From Paracoccaceae bacterium (GTDB taxonomy: Bacteria > Pseudomonadota > Alphaproteobacteria > Rhodobacterales > Rhodobacteraceae): a stretch of 64,000 bases of DNA. Every line of letters starts with the position of its first letter. Positions within the stretch are counted from its first letter, which is position 1. Positions 54,820 to 64,000 of the stretch are shown here, piece by piece. Location: NCBI GenBank assembly GCA_024742705.1, contig JANSXZ010000015.1, positions 1 to 64,000 on the forward strand, read 5' to 3'. The notes beneath the pieces were generated by a model, which made no database searches, was not told the origin of the DNA, and worked only from the letters and a program-made list of their open reading frames with translations. A program made the position numbers and the translations under genes.

Positions 54820-56313
54820 ATGCTGGTAACCGATCATGACCGGGCCGGCGGATACTGGGGCGCGGTCTATGCGTTCTGTGCGGTCAAGGGTTTGCAGGTG
54901 GTGATCGACGGGCCCGTGGGCTGTGAGAACCTTCCGGTTACGTCGGTTCTGCATTACACCGACGGGCTGCCGCCGCATGAGTTGCCGATTGTCGTAACCG
55001 GGTTGGGCGAGGAGGAGCTGGGCCGTGACGGGACCGAGGGTGCGATGAAGCGCGCCTGGGGTACGCTGGACCCGGCGTTGCCTTCGGTTGTGGTGACCGG
55101 ATCGATCGCGGAGATGATCGGCGGTGGCGTGACCCCGATGGGCACCAACATCCAGCGTTTTCTGCCGCGCACCATTGATGAGGATCAATGGGAGGCCGCG
55201 GACCGGGCGATGACCTGGATCTTCACCGAGTTCGGGATGACCAAGGGCCGGATGCCGCCCGAGAAGAAGCGCGAGGCGGATGCCCCGCCGCGGGTGAACA
55301 TCCTGGGGCCGATGTACGGCACCTTCAACATGCCCAGCGATCTGGCGGAGATCCGCAGGTTGATCGAGGGTATCGGCGCCGAGATCAACATGGTGATGCC
55401 GCTGGGCGCGCATGTGGCGGAGATGCGCAACCTTGTGAATGCGGATGTCAACGTCTGCATGTATCGCGAATTCGGGCGTGGGCTCTGCGAGGTTCTGGGC
55501 AAGCCGTATCTTCAGGCGCCCATCGGGATCGAGAGCACGGTGAAGTTCCTGCGTACACTCGGCGAGATGACCGGCCTGGACCCCGAGCCGTTCATCGCCC
55601 GCGAGAAGCATTCGACCCTGAAGCCGGTGTGGGATCTGTGGCGTTCCGTGACGCAGGATTTCTTTGCCACCGCGTCTTTCGCGATCGTTGCCAACGAGAC
55701 CTATACCCGCGGCATCCGGTTGTTTCTGGAAGAGGACATGGGACTGCCCTGTGCCTTCGCGGTGGCGCGCAAGCGTGGTGAAAAGACCAACAACGAAGCC
55801 GTCCGTGCGATGATGGGCCAGAAGCGGCCCTTGATCGTGATGGGATCCATCAACGAGAAGATGTACCTGGCCGAGTTGAAGGGCGGGCACGGGCCCAGCC
55901 CTGCGTTCATCCCCGCGAGCTTTCCCGGAGCCGCGATCCGGCGCCACACCGGCACGCCCTTCATGGGGTTCGCCGGTGCCACCTATCTGATCCAGGAGGT
56001 GTGCAACGGTCTGTTCGATGCGTTGTTCCACATTCTGCCCCTGGGCACCGAGATGGACGCCGCCGAAGCGACGCCGACCAATCTGCGCCGCGACTTTCCC
56101 TGGGATGCGGATGCGCAGGCCATGCTGGACCGGATTGTCGCCCAGCACCCTATTTTGACAAGAATTTCGGCCGCCAAGACCCTTCGGGACGCGGCGGAGA
56201 AGGCGGCTTTGGCCGCGGGCGCGGAGCGGGTGGTTCTGGAAACCGTGCGCGCCCTTGATCCAGCGTTGGCAGGTGCCGCGCAGGAGACAGACACCAAAGG
56301 AGATCTGCAATGA
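54820..56313 (+). CDS. bchZ: Chlorophyllide reductase subunit BchZ
   Basis: A 497-residue NifK-type subunit. I choose ATG 54820 ([20 protein letters not shown]) over the GTG three codons earlier, since AAGGAG then has normal spacing and homologues start here. [20 protein letters not shown] carries the cluster Cys. The enzyme reduces the C7-C8 bond of chlorophyllide. The stop overlaps the pufQ start by ATGA, linking bch to puf transcription as in the Rhodobacter superoperon. Confidence 0.96.
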   Translation: MLVTDHDRAGGYWGAVYAFCAVKGLQVVIDGPVGCENLPVTSVLHYTDGLPPHELPIVVTGLGEEELGRDGTEGAMKRAWGTLDPALPSVVVTGSIAEMIGGGVTPMGTNIQRFLPRTIDEDQWEAADRAMTWIFTEFGMTKGRMPPEKKREADAPPRVNILGPMYGTFNMPSDLAEIRRLIEGIGAEINMVMPLGAHVAEMRNLVNADVNVCMYREFGRGLCEVLGKPYLQAPIGIESTVKFLRTLGEMTGLDPEPFIAREKHSTLKPVWDLWRSVTQDFFATASFAIVANETYTRGIRLFLEEDMGLPCAFAVARKRGEKTNNEAVRAMMGQKRPLIVMGSINEKMYLAELKGGHGPSPAFIPASFPGAAIRRHTGTPFMGFAGATYLIQEVCNGLFDALFHILPLGTEMDAAEATPTNLRRDFPWDADAQAMLDRIVAQHPILTRISAAKTLRDAAEKAALAAGAERVVLETVRALDPALAGAAQETDTKGDLQ

Positions 56314-56531
56314 CAGATGTTACCTCTCACGCCCCGCAGGCCCGCGCCCGCAACCCGCAACGGACCGAGTTCATGGTCTATTTCGCGGTGATTTTCATTG
56401 CGACGCTGCCGCTGGCGACGCTGACCTGGGCGCTGGCTGCCCTGCGCAGCAAAAGCTTCACCGACAAAGGCCCGATGGCGCGCGCCTGGAGCCAGGCGCG
56501 GATCATCACGCCGATGATCTTCTCCGCCTGA
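56310..56531 (+). CDS. pufQ: PufQ, puf operon regulatory/bacteriochlorophyll synthesis factor
   Basis: A 73-residue protein with an N-terminal basic stretch, one membrane helix ([20 protein letters not shown]) and the conserved C-terminal [18 protein letters not shown]. PufQ is needed for bacteriochlorophyll formation in Rhodobacter, probably as a carrier or regulator of early steps. Overlap with bchZ indicates cotranscription. The 150 bases after it up to pufB form an untranslated leader with possible hairpins and no gene. Confidence 0.93.
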   Translation: MTDVTSHAPQARARNPQRTEFMVYFAVIFIATLPLATLTWALAALRSKSFTDKGPMARAWSQARIITPMIFSA

Positions 56532-56681
56532 GGCGGACCGAAATTCCCGGACGCAGTGCGCGTTCGGGTCACGAGACTGGCCGCCCGGGAACGGGTGGGC
56601 AGAGCCCCGAGGGGCATCACGTCCCAAAGGACCCGGCCGCGGGGAGCGCGGCGTCAGCACTGGTTTTCCGGAGGAAAGTTT

Positions 56682-56831
56682 ATGGCTGATAATTCCGACC
56701 TGTCTTTTACAGGTCTCACTGACGAACAGGCGCAGGAATTGCACTCTGTTTACATGAGCGGGCTCTGGCTGTTTTCGGCCGTTGCCATCGTTGCCCACCT
56801 GGCAACATTCATCTGGCGCCCCTGGTTCTGA
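56682..56831 (+). CDS. pufB: Light-harvesting 1 beta chain
   Basis: A 49-residue LH1 beta chain, [20 protein letters not shown] with [20 protein letters not shown], ending ATFIWRPWF. The His of the AIVAHLA segment binds bacteriochlorophyll, and the terminal W-R-P-W-F is typical. GGAGGAAAG precedes the ATG. With PufA it forms the ring around the reaction centre. Confidence 0.97.
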   Translation: MADNSDLSFTGLTDEQAQELHSVYMSGLWLFSAVAIVAHLATFIWRPWF

Positions 56832-56845
56832 GGAAGGATTGAGAT

Positions 56846-56995
56846 ATGGCAAAGTTCTACAAGATCTGGCTCGTTTTCGATCCCCGCCGTGTGTTTGTCG
56901 CACAAGGTGTGTTCCTCTTCCTGCTGGCAGCGATGATTCACCTCGTCCTGCTGAGCACGGAGCACTTCAACTGGTTTGAACTGGCGGCTCAGTAA
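56846..56995 (+). CDS. pufA: Light-harvesting 1 alpha chain
   Basis: A 49-residue LH1 alpha chain that I translated directly: [20 protein letters not shown], then [20 protein letters not shown] and FNWFELAAQ. The His of AAMIHL binds bacteriochlorophyll. [11 protein letters not shown] is conserved in the family. It starts 14 bases after pufB with an AGGAAGGA ribosome site. Confidence 0.97.
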   Translation: MAKFYKIWLVFDPRRVFVAQGVFLFLLAAMIHLVLLSTEHFNWFELAAQ

Positions 56996-57009
56996 GCCCC
57001 CGGGCTTTC

Positions 57010-57025
57010 GGCCCCTCGCGGGGCC
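57010..57025 (+). other. puf intercistronic hairpin
   Basis: GGCCCC-TCGC-GGGGCC after the pufA stop, with a further GC-rich arm around it, has no following T run. In Rhodobacter, hairpins in this place shield the stable pufBA mRNA from 3' decay and set the high ratio of LH1 to reaction centre. The role here is by analogy. Confidence 0.65.
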
Positions 57026-57157
57026 GGGCCAGACAAGTGACCAAGCAATGTTGCGGGCGGCGGCGCCGCGTACCGGGCCTTCGCCCGCAACAAACGAACA
57101 TTCAACGACGGCTTTCGACTTGACAAAGGCGGGCCGCCAAACGCGGAGACCAAGAAG

Positions 57158-58000
57158 ATGGCGTTGCTCAGCTTCGAGAGAAAGTATCGCGTCCGCGGAG
57201 GGACGCTGATCGGCGGCGATCTGTTCGACTTCTGGGTGGGCCCCTTCTATGTGGGCTTTTTCGGAGTTACGACCGCCTTTTTTACCCTTTTGGGCACAAT
57301 TCTGATCTTTTGGGGGGCGTCCCAGCAGGGCACGTTCAACCCCTGGCTGATCAATATTGCGCCGCCCGACCTCAGCTACGGCCTCGGAATGGCGCCGTTG
57401 CTTGAAGGCGGCCTGTGGCAGATCATCACGTTCTGCGCCACCGGCGCCTTTGTCAGTTGGGCGCTGCGCGAGGTCGAGATCTGCCGCAAGCTGGGCATGG
57501 GATATCATGTTCCCTTCGCCTTCAGCTTCGCCATTCTCGCCTATGTCACGCTGGTGATCTTCCGTCCGTTGCTGATGGGCGCATGGGGGCACGGTTTTCC
57601 CTATGGCATCTTCAGCCACCTGGATTGGGTCAGCAACACCGGGTATGCCTACCTGCACTTCCACTACAACCCGGCGCACATGCTGGCGGTCACGCTGTTC
57701 TTCACGACCACGCTGGCGCTGCACGGGGCCCTGATCCTGTCGGCGGCCAACCCCGAAGAGGGCGAGGAAATGAAGACCCCGGATCACGAAGATACCTTCT
57801 TCCGCGATTTCATCGGGTATTCGGTAGGCACGCTGGGCATTCACCGCGTCGGCTTTCTTCTGGCGATCAACGCGGTGTTCTTTTCGGCGGTCTGTATCAT
57901 CATCTCGGGTCCGGTCTGGACCGCGGGCTGGCCTGAATGGTGGAACTGGTGGCTCGAGCTTCCGATCTGGGGCGATTCACCGATGGCAGTGGGGATGTAA
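57158..58000 (+). CDS. pufL: Photosynthetic reaction centre L subunit
   Basis: A 280-residue subunit with five membrane helices. It starts [40 protein letters not shown] contains the special-pair His region, and [20 protein letters not shown] one iron-ligand His. The L subunit carries the active electron-transfer branch. It is followed two bases later by pufM. The length is normal for the family. Confidence 0.98.
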   Translation: MALLSFERKYRVRGGTLIGGDLFDFWVGPFYVGFFGVTTAFFTLLGTILIFWGASQQGTFNPWLINIAPPDLSYGLGMAPLLEGGLWQIITFCATGAFVSWALREVEICRKLGMGYHVPFAFSFAILAYVTLVIFRPLLMGAWGHGFPYGIFSHLDWVSNTGYAYLHFHYNPAHMLAVTLFFTTTLALHGALILSAANPEEGEEMKTPDHEDTFFRDFIGYSVGTLGIHRVGFLLAINAVFFSAVCIIISGPVWTAGWPEWWNWWLELPIWGDSPMAVGM

Positions 58001-58002
58001 TC

Positions 58003-58989
58003 ATGGTCGAATATCAGAACATATTCACTCAGGTCCAGGTCCAGGGCACGCCCGAATGGGGCATGGACGACAACGGCAAGATGATGGAAGAGAGGGTCGG
58101 CAAGCCGGGGTTCTCGACACTCGTCGGCTGGCTGGGCAACGCGCAACTCGGTCCGATCTATCTGGGCTGGACCGGCCTTGTGTCGCTGCTGACCGGAACG
58201 TTGGCGCTGAACATCATCGGTCTGAACATGCTGGCGCAGGTCGGCTGGTCGATCCCCGAGTTCATCCGGCAACTGTTCTGGCTGGCGCTTGAGCCGCCGT
58301 CGCCCGAATACGGCTTGTCGATGCCGCCGCTGGCGGATGGCGGTTGGTACATCATTGCCAGCTTCTTCCTGCTGGTTTCGGTGATGACATGGTGGCTGCG
58401 GACCTATCTTCTGGCCGCCGAGCACAAGATGGGCAAGCACGTCGCTTGGGCTTTCGCCTCTGCCATCTGGCTGTTCCTTGTGCTGGGTCTGTTCCGTCCC
58501 ATCCTGATGGGGTCCTGGGCCGAAGCCGTGCCCTATGGCATCTTCCCGCACCTCGACTGGACCACGGCGTTCTCGATCCGCTACGGCAACCTCTACTACA
58601 ACCCGTTCCACTGCCTTTCGATCGTCTTCCTCTATGGTTCAGTCCTGCTGTTCGCCATGCACGGCGCAACGATCCTGGCCGTGACCCGCTATGGCGGCGA
58701 CCGCGAACTGGAGCAGATCGTCGATCGCGGAACGGCGTCCGAGCGTGCCGCACTGTTCTGGCGCTGGACCATGGGCTTTAACGCCACGATGGAAGGCATT
58801 CACCGCTGGGCGTGGTGGTTCGCGGTGCTGACACCGATCACCGGGGGCATTGGCATCCTGCTGACCGGCACCGTGGTGGACAACTGGTTCATCTGGGCCC
58901 AGGAGCACAACTTCGCTCCGCTCTACGACGGCTCTTATGGCTACGCCGACTATGGCTCGTATGAAGCCTTTATCGGGAAGGAGAACTGA
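58003..58989 (+). CDS. pufM: Photosynthetic reaction centre M subunit
   Basis: A 328-residue subunit starting at ATG 58003 ([20 protein letters not shown]). [20 protein letters not shown] and [20 protein letters not shown] hold the conserved His ligands of the special pair and non-haem iron. The C-terminal extension ([20 protein letters not shown]) is seen in organisms with a tetraheme cytochrome subunit. No pufX follows. Confidence 0.98.
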   Translation: MVEYQNIFTQVQVQGTPEWGMDDNGKMMEERVGKPGFSTLVGWLGNAQLGPIYLGWTGLVSLLTGTLALNIIGLNMLAQVGWSIPEFIRQLFWLALEPPSPEYGLSMPPLADGGWYIIASFFLLVSVMTWWLRTYLLAAEHKMGKHVAWAFASAIWLFLVLGLFRPILMGSWAEAVPYGIFPHLDWTTAFSIRYGNLYYNPFHCLSIVFLYGSVLLFAMHGATILAVTRYGGDRELEQIVDRGTASERAALFWRWTMGFNATMEGIHRWAWWFAVLTPITGGIGILLTGTVVDNWFIWAQEHNFAPLYDGSYGYADYGSYEAFIGKEN

Positions 58990-58991
58990 TC

Positions 58992-60110
58992 ATGCTGCCC
59001 AAGTGGTTTAATGACTGGAACCGGGACAACCCGACCGACATCTACGGTCCGGCCATCCTGATCGGGGTTCTGGGCGGAGCGGTCGTGGCGGCGGCGCTGC
59101 TGGTCAGCTGGGGGCAGCCGTTTGCCACCTCCAGCTTGCAAACCGGCCCGCGTGGAACCGGCATGTCGGTGCCCGAGTTCAACGTCGCCCGGCTGACGCC
59201 GGACCCGGACATCGAAAACATCATCGAGGACGCCCCCTATGTCCCCGAAGGTGGCGAGCCGCTGGCCAAGGACATCTACCAGAACGTTCAGGTTCTGGGC
59301 GATCTGACCGAGGACAACTTCAACCGGCTGATGAACGGGATCACGCAATGGGTGGCACCCGATCAGGGTTGTGCCTACTGCCACGGCGACGGCGATCTTG
59401 AGACATATGGCGAGGACAACCTTTACACCAAGGTCGTTTCGCGCCGGATGATCCAGATGACCCAGAACATCAACGAAAACTGGTCGGGCCATGTGAATGC
59501 GAACCAGGAGGTGGGCGTAACCTGCTACACCTGCCACCGCGGCCAGAACGTGCCGTCAGAGATCTGGTTCCGCATCGCGCCGGTGAACGAGGCCGTCGAA
59601 GGCTGGGCCGCGGTCCAGAACCGCGCCACCTCGATCAGCCAGTCCACCTCGTTGCCGTCTAACGCGCTGGAAACCTACCTGACGGATTACGAGCCGGTGA
59701 ACGTGCACGACCTGGAAAGCCGTGTGTCGGGCATCATCGGCGAGGATGTCGCCTCGATCCAGAAGACCGAGATGACCTATTCGCTGATGAACTACTTCTC
59801 GAATTCGCTGGGTGTGAACTGCGTGTTCTGCCACAACAGCCGCGCCTTCTACGATCCCGAGCAGGTCACCCCGCAATGGGCGACAGCGCTTCTGGGCCGG
59901 CAGATGGTGATCGAGATGAACCAGGAGTACCTGATCCCGTTGCAGGACGTGTACCCCGCGGAACGGCTGGGCCCGATCTATGGCGATGCGCCGAAAGCGG
60001 CGTGCAAGACTTGCCACAAGGGGTATCAGCAACCGTTGCAGGGCACCAATGTGATCGGCGACTGGCCCGAACTGGCCACCACCGGCGCGCCCGAGTACGC
60101 AACCGAATAA
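58992..60110 (+). CDS. pufC: Reaction-centre tetraheme cytochrome c subunit
   Basis: A 372-residue cytochrome with four CXXCH haem sites: Cys127 (CAYCH), Cys178 (CYTCH), Cys277 (CVFCH), Cys338 (CKTCH). It has an N-terminal membrane helix (about residues 18-40) and no lipobox Cys, so it is held by the helix and not by lipids, unlike Blastochloris PufC. It re-reduces the special pair. It starts two bases after the pufM stop. Confidence 0.97.
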   Translation: MLPKWFNDWNRDNPTDIYGPAILIGVLGGAVVAAALLVSWGQPFATSSLQTGPRGTGMSVPEFNVARLTPDPDIENIIEDAPYVPEGGEPLAKDIYQNVQVLGDLTEDNFNRLMNGITQWVAPDQGCAYCHGDGDLETYGEDNLYTKVVSRRMIQMTQNINENWSGHVNANQEVGVTCYTCHRGQNVPSEIWFRIAPVNEAVEGWAAVQNRATSISQSTSLPSNALETYLTDYEPVNVHDLESRVSGIIGEDVASIQKTEMTYSLMNYFSNSLGVNCVFCHNSRAFYDPEQVTPQWATALLGRQMVIEMNQEYLIPLQDVYPAERLGPIYGDAPKAACKTCHKGYQQPLQGTNVIGDWPELATTGAPEYATE

Positions 60111-60115
60111 GGCGA

Positions 60116-60138
60116 GGGCGGCGGTCTGTCCGCCGCCC
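60116..60138 (+). terminator. Strong hairpin after pufC
   Basis: GGGCGGCGG-TCTGT-CCGCCGCCC is a perfect nine-pair stem starting 5 bases after the pufC stop. There is only a short CTGCCTT after it, so it may protect the puf mRNA 3' end or attenuate transcription into dxs. Confidence 0.65.
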
Positions 60139-60300
60139 TGCCTTAGCCGCGCACGGACCCCTGGCTTCCTGGGTCCGGGCCTGGGGTCTCAACACCCCCG
60201 ATCCCTTCCTGTTGGCTACAGGAACCTGGCGTCGCACACCGTTTTTCCCGACATCCGTGCGACGCCAGACTTCTTTCTCAGGGCAGAAAGGCTCAACCTC

Positions 60301-62229
60301 ATGTCGATCCCCTCATCCTCCGCTTCCCCCCTTCTCGACCGTGTGGCCGGTCCGGCCGACCTCAAGCACATGAGCGACCGCGACTTGCGCGCACTCGCCG
60401 GCGAGGTCCGGTCCGAAGTCATCGACGCGGTGTCGCAGACCGGCGGGCACCTGGGGTCGTCGCTGGGGGTGGTCGAACTGACGGTTGCCCTGCACGCGGT
60501 GTTTAACACACCGATGGACAAAATCATATGGGATGTCGGTCATCAGTGCTATCCGCACAAGATCCTGACCGGCCGCCGCGACCGCATGAAGACGCTGCGC
60601 CAGAAAGACGGGCTGAGCGGGTTCACAAAGCGCAGCGAAAGCGAACACGACCCGTTCGGCGCCGCGCATTCCTCGACATCCATATCGGCGGCGCTGGGTT
60701 TTGCCGTGGGCCGCGACATGGGCCAGCCCACCGGCGATGCGGTGGCCGTGATCGGTGATGGATCGATCAGCGCCGGCATGGCCTATGAGGCGCTGAACAA
60801 TGCCGGCGCCGAAGGCCGCCGGCTGTTCGTGATCCTCAATGACAATGAAATGAGCATCGCACCGCCGGTGGGCGCCATGAGCACTTACCTCAGCCGCATG
60901 GCCCAGACCGGACCGATCCCGTTGCTGGACGCGGTGGCCAAGGACATGGAAAAGCTGCTGCCCGAACCCATGCGCCTGGGCGCCCAGCGTGCACGCCAGA
61001 TGGTCACCGGATTGCAAGGGCAGGGCACCTTCTTCGAAGAGCTCGGGTTCGATTACATCGGCCCCATCGATGGCCACGACATGGATCAGCTTCTCAGCGT
61101 GCTGCGCGCGGCGCGCACCCGTGCAAGCGGGCCGGTTCTGATCCACTGCTGCACCGTCAAAGGCAAGGGCTATGCCCCGGCGGAAGGATCGGCCGACAAG
61201 TATCACGGGGTTTCGCGGTTCGACGTGGCCAGCGGCGTTCAGGCCAAGGCGCGCAGCAACGCGCCGGCCTACACCAAGGTCTTCGGCCAGGCGCTGGCTG
61301 ACGCGGCGGCTCTGGATCCGCGTGTCGTTGCGGTGACTGCCGCGATGCCCGCCGGCACCGGGGTGAACATCATGGCCGAACGGTTTCCCGGCCGGGTCTT
61401 CGACGTGGGCATCGCCGAACAGCATGGCGTGACATTCGCCGCCGGCATGGCCGCCGCCGGGCTGAAACCCTTCTGCGCGATCTATTCGACATTCCTGCAA
61501 CGCGGCTACGATCAGGTGGTGCACGATGTTGCGCTTCAGGGGCTACCGGTGCGTTTCGCGATTGATCGCGCCGGTCTGGTCGGGGCCGATGGCGCCACCC
61601 ACGCGGGTGCCTTCGACATTGGATACCTCGGCGCGCTGCCGGGGATGACGGTGATGGCCGCCGCCGACGAGGCGGAACTGGTGCATATGGTCGCCACGGC
61701 CAGCGCCCACGACAGCGGGCCGATTGCCTTCCGGTATCCGCGCGGCAACGGCACCGGTGTGGAAATGCCCGAACGCGGCGTGCCGTTGCGGATCGGCAAG
61801 GGTCGGGTGATCCGCCGCGGCAGTGACGTGGCATTGCTGTCGCTGGGCACGATGCTGGCCGATTGCGAAGCCGCCGCCGATGCCCTGGCCGCCGAAGGAA
61901 TATCGGCCACCGTCGCCGACGCCCGTTTTGCCAAGCCGCTCGACATGGAACTGATCGCTGAACTGGCCGCCGGTCACGCGGCGCTGATCACGCTGGAACA
62001 GGGCGCAATGGGCGGTTTCGGCGCGATGGTTCTGCAGGCGATGGCCGCCGAGGGCTTGCTGGACGGGCGACTGGCGGTGCGGACCATGTGCCTGCCGGAC
62101 CGTTTCATCGATCAGGCATCGCCGGCCGAGATGTACACGGATGCCGGTCTGACGATCGAAGATATCGTTCGCCAGAGCTGTTCCGCTCTGGGCCACGACC
62201 GCAAGATTGTCGCCTTGCGCCGTTCATAG
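60301..62229 (+). CDS. dxs: 1-deoxy-D-xylulose-5-phosphate synthase
   Basis: A 642-residue thiamine diphosphate enzyme. TPP motif: [20 protein letters not shown], then [16 protein letters not shown]. The transketolase-like region has [20 protein letters not shown] with catalytic Glu and [20 protein letters not shown]. It makes DXP, the first step of the MEP isoprenoid pathway feeding carotenoid and phytol synthesis. Its place after puf genes resembles the dxs linked to photosynthesis genes in Rhodobacter. Confidence 0.96.
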   Translation: MSIPSSSASPLLDRVAGPADLKHMSDRDLRALAGEVRSEVIDAVSQTGGHLGSSLGVVELTVALHAVFNTPMDKIIWDVGHQCYPHKILTGRRDRMKTLRQKDGLSGFTKRSESEHDPFGAAHSSTSISAALGFAVGRDMGQPTGDAVAVIGDGSISAGMAYEALNNAGAEGRRLFVILNDNEMSIAPPVGAMSTYLSRMAQTGPIPLLDAVAKDMEKLLPEPMRLGAQRARQMVTGLQGQGTFFEELGFDYIGPIDGHDMDQLLSVLRAARTRASGPVLIHCCTVKGKGYAPAEGSADKYHGVSRFDVASGVQAKARSNAPAYTKVFGQALADAAALDPRVVAVTAAMPAGTGVNIMAERFPGRVFDVGIAEQHGVTFAAGMAAAGLKPFCAIYSTFLQRGYDQVVHDVALQGLPVRFAIDRAGLVGADGATHAGAFDIGYLGALPGMTVMAAADEAELVHMVATASAHDSGPIAFRYPRGNGTGVEMPERGVPLRIGKGRVIRRGSDVALLSLGTMLADCEAAADALAAEGISATVADARFAKPLDMELIAELAAGHAALITLEQGAMGGFGAMVLQAMAAEGLLDGRLAVRTMCLPDRFIDQASPAEMYTDAGLTIEDIVRQSCSALGHDRKIVALRRS

Positions 62230-62270
62230 AAGCCGGCCAGGCGGCCCGAACCGACCCACCAATCTGCCCG

Positions 62271-62305
62271 CAGCCCGCCCCGGATGAATATCCAGTGGCG
62301 GGCTG
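62271..62305 (+). terminator. Hairpin after dxs, probable terminator
   Basis: CAGCCCGCC (62271-62279) pairs with GGCGGGCTG (62297-62305), with an inner stem GGAT-GAAT-ATCC. TGTTATTC follows. It lies 42 bases after the dxs stop and separates it from the iron transporter gene. Confidence 0.65.
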
Positions 62306-62319
62306 TGTTATTCATACTA

Positions 62320-62378
62320 TTTTTATCAGGAATACTTGACGTTCCTGGCGCAAGATAGTTGATTGTTTTTATCAGGAA
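62320..62378 (+). promoter_or_regulatory. Direct repeat upstream of the iron-transporter gene
   Basis: TTTTTATCAGGAA occurs exactly at 62320-62332 and again at 62366-62378, 46 bases apart start to start. The second copy lies 20 bases before the gene start. Between them TTCCTG is an inverted half copy. The arrangement suggests binding sites of an iron-responsive regulator; I could not verify a known consensus. Confidence 0.5.
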
Positions 62379-62397
62379 AGTGATTCAGGAGACTAGG

Positions 62398-63426
62398 ATG
62401 TCTGCCAAACCGAAAACAACCTCGCTTGCGCTGGCCGTGCTGGCCATGGCCACGGCCACCGGGGCCCTCGCGCAGGGCGAGTTGAACCTCTATTCGTCGC
62501 GCCACTACGATACCGACGAAAGGCTCTACTCGGATTTCGAGGACGCGACCGGAATCGTAATCAACCGCATTGAAGGCAATGCCGACGAGTTGATCGCGCG
62601 GATGCAGGCCGAAGGCCGCAATTCGCCCGCCGATGTGCTGCTGACAGTGGATACCTCGCGCCTGGCGCGGGCCAAGGCCGCCGGTGTGTTGCAACCGATC
62701 CAGAGTGAAACCCTGGAAGCGCGCGTGCCGGCCTACCTTCAGGACGACGACAACCAGTGGTTCGCCTTTTCGCAGCGCGCGCGCATCGTCTTTTATGACA
62801 AGACCGATGTGACCGATCCACCGCGCAGCTATCTTGACCTGGCCGATCCGGCCTATCGCGGCATGATCTGTCACCGGTCGTCATCGAACGCCTATTCGCA
62901 GACGCTTCTGGCAGCGGTGATCGAAAACCACGGCGCCGAAGCCGCCCGCGACTGGGCGCAGGGCGTGGCCGACAACTTTGCGCGCGCACCTCAGGGCGGC
63001 GATACCGACCAGCTGCGCGGACTGGTTTCCGGCGAATGCGAGATTTCGATCTCGAACACCTATTACTTCTCGCGTGCCCTGCGCACCGAGGTGGACGGGT
63101 TGTCAAAGGATGCCATGGCCAACATCGGCTGGGTTTTCCCGTCGCAGGATGCCGAGGGCGCGCATATGAACCTGTCTGGTGGGGGTGTCGCCGCGCATGC
63201 GCCCAACCGCGCGAACGCGATCGCCTTCCTTGAATACCTGTCCGGTGATCAGGCCCAACAGTATTTCAGCGCGGGCAACGATGAATACCCTGCGGTGCCG
63301 GGTGTCGCGCTCAGCCCGTCGGTGGCGGCTTTGGGGATCTTCAAGCCCGACGATGTGGATCTGTCCGCGGTCGCACGCAACGTGCCCGAAGCCCAGCGGA
63401 TCTTCAACCAGGTCGGGTGGAAGTGA
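62398..63426 (+). CDS. Iron(III)-type ABC transporter periplasmic binding protein
   Basis: A 342-residue protein starting at ATG 62398 ([20 protein letters not shown]) with a signal peptide cleaved near ALAQG. The mature protein begins [20 protein letters not shown], the FbpA/FutA hallmark, and has [40 protein letters not shown] and [14 protein letters not shown] with Tyr residues that bind ferric iron in the family. No permease or ATPase gene follows, and a terminator lies directly downstream. The gene is therefore isolated or its partners lie elsewhere. Confidence 0.88.
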   Translation: MSAKPKTTSLALAVLAMATATGALAQGELNLYSSRHYDTDERLYSDFEDATGIVINRIEGNADELIARMQAEGRNSPADVLLTVDTSRLARAKAAGVLQPIQSETLEARVPAYLQDDDNQWFAFSQRARIVFYDKTDVTDPPRSYLDLADPAYRGMICHRSSSNAYSQTLLAAVIENHGAEAARDWAQGVADNFARAPQGGDTDQLRGLVSGECEISISNTYYFSRALRTEVDGLSKDAMANIGWVFPSQDAEGAHMNLSGGGVAAHAPNRANAIAFLEYLSGDQAQQYFSAGNDEYPAVPGVALSPSVAALGIFKPDDVDLSAVARNVPEAQRIFNQVGWK

Positions 63427-63447
63427 CATCGCCCCTGCGAAGGGTTC

Positions 63448-63474
63448 AAGGCGCGGCTTTGGCCGCGCCTTTTT
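63448..63474 (+). terminator. Rho-independent terminator of the iron-binding-protein gene
   Basis: GGCGCGGC-TTTG-GCCGCGCC followed by five T, 22 bases after the stop at 63426. Strong and canonical. Confidence 0.88.
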
Positions 63475-63578
63475 CACATCCGGTGCAGGCCGGCGCCGCC
63501 GGTCGGGCCCGGACCGCGCAGGCACCATTGGCCGGGCTAAAGCGGTCCGCGCGCGCCAGTCTGCATTAGACATGCATG

Positions 63579-63589
63579 CTTATTATAAG
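63579..63589. promoter_or_regulatory. AT-rich dyad before the gentisate dioxygenase gene
   Basis: CTTATTATAAG is symmetric about the central T and lies 40 bases upstream of the start, in an AT-rich stretch (TTATTATAAGTATACAACTG) unlike the surrounding DNA. A MarR- or GntR-type operator is possible. Confidence 0.3.
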
Positions 63590-63628
63590 TATACAACTGA
63601 TATAAGAGTGAATCGAAGGGAGGTCGAG

Positions 63629-64000
63629 ATGTCCGAACAGTTGGGAACGCTGGAGGAACTGCCGCAGGCGTATCGCGATGACATGACGCGCGCCGGCGTG
63701 GCGCCGCTGTGGCCGATGATGCGCAACGTTCTGCCGCATGGCGCGCCAAACCCGATCACCCGTCCGGGACACTGGCGTTTCGACGCGGTGCGCCCCTTGC
63801 TCCTGCGTGCCGGAGAGCTGACGCCGGTGGAAAAGGCCGAGCGCCGGGTTCTGGTGCTGTCCGATCCCGGCCGGGGCACGGGCGCGATGCAGGCCACCGC
63901 GTCGATCTACCTGGGGTTGCAACTGCTGTTGCCGGGCGAAAGCGCGCCGGCCCACAAACACACCCCCTCTGCCGCGCGCATCGTCGTCGAGGGTTCGGGC
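63629..64000 (+). CDS. Gentisate 1,2-dioxygenase-like cupin protein (5' part; runs off the window)
   Basis: The frame is open from ATG 63629 ([20 protein letters not shown]) to the window end, about 124 residues, after an AGGGAGG ribosome site. Family features: [19 protein letters not shown], then the cupin start [20 protein letters not shown] with the first iron-binding His pair (HKH), then ARIVVEGSG. Gentisate dioxygenase opens the ring of gentisate to maleylpyruvate with ferrous iron. Salicylate or 1-hydroxy-2-naphthoate dioxygenases are close relatives, so the substrate is uncertain. Confidence 0.82.
   Translation, partial: MSEQLGTLEELPQAYRDDMTRAGVAPLWPMMRNVLPHGAPNPITRPGHWRFDAVRPLLLRAGELTPVEKAERRVLVLSDPGRGTGAMQATASIYLGLQLLLPGESAPAHKHTPSAARIVVEGSG

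Overview
The window comes from a GC-rich alphaproteobacterium of the Rhodobacteraceae (Roseobacter group), most likely an aerobic anoxygenic phototroph. It carries a carotenoid-bacteriochlorophyll-reaction-centre superoperon (crtCD, crtEF-bchCXYZ-pufQBALMC-dxs) with a tetraheme PufC and no pufX. It also has a heterotetrameric sarcosine oxidase operon, a 6S RNA gene facing a convergent membrane-protein gene as described in Rhodobacter sphaeroides, and a tRNA-His of the alphaproteobacterial type (no G-1, A73).

1-4.7 kb is a decayed mobile region. It holds the 3' end of an IS256-family element, a lambda-type head module on the minus strand (large-terminase tail, gpW-like joining protein, frameshifted portal), a ccdAB toxin-antitoxin cassette set antisense inside that module, a 5'-truncated mechanosensitive channel gene, and a truncated tyrosine integrase next to tRNA-Glu(UUC).

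4.8-19 kb is chromosomal housekeeping and signalling: hom-glpX-recJ; a small lipoprotein divergent from a TetR regulator with a palindromic operator; a pirin; a cytosolic reductive-dehalogenase-like Fe-S protein; a beta-hydroxyacid dehydrogenase; and a three-gene signalling unit (cysteine-free SUOX-fold periplasmic protein, hybrid histidine kinase, divergent LuxR-type regulator). tRNA-His, a GNAT protein, a small conserved protein and mmcB follow.

19-34 kb: 6S RNA with sspA; ribE-ribB-ribH-nusB; three capsule genes (kpsS, a KpsD/Wza-like export lipoprotein, kpsC) on the opposite strand; then ribD and nrdR. The capsule genes split the riboflavin genes into two blocks. A tandem pair of secreted paralogues, rpoD and dnaG come next.

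34-46.5 kb: an SMR transporter, a small secreted protein, soxBDAG, gdhA, and a four-gene Tad pilus unit with two tandem VWA-domain TadG paralogues, tadE and tadF.

46.5-62.2 kb is the photosynthesis cluster. Two pairs of TGT-N12-ACA (PpsR/CrtJ) sites lie between crtD and crtE and upstream of bchC. The genes cover spheroidene-branch carotenoid synthesis, chlorophyllide reductase, LH1 and the reaction centre; dxs supplies isoprenoid precursor. The other bch genes, puhA and crtA/B/I are not in this window. After dxs come an iron(III)-type ABC transporter binding protein preceded by an exact direct repeat, and the start of a gentisate 1,2-dioxygenase-like gene that runs off the end.

No CRISPR array, rRNA or FMN riboswitch was seen.
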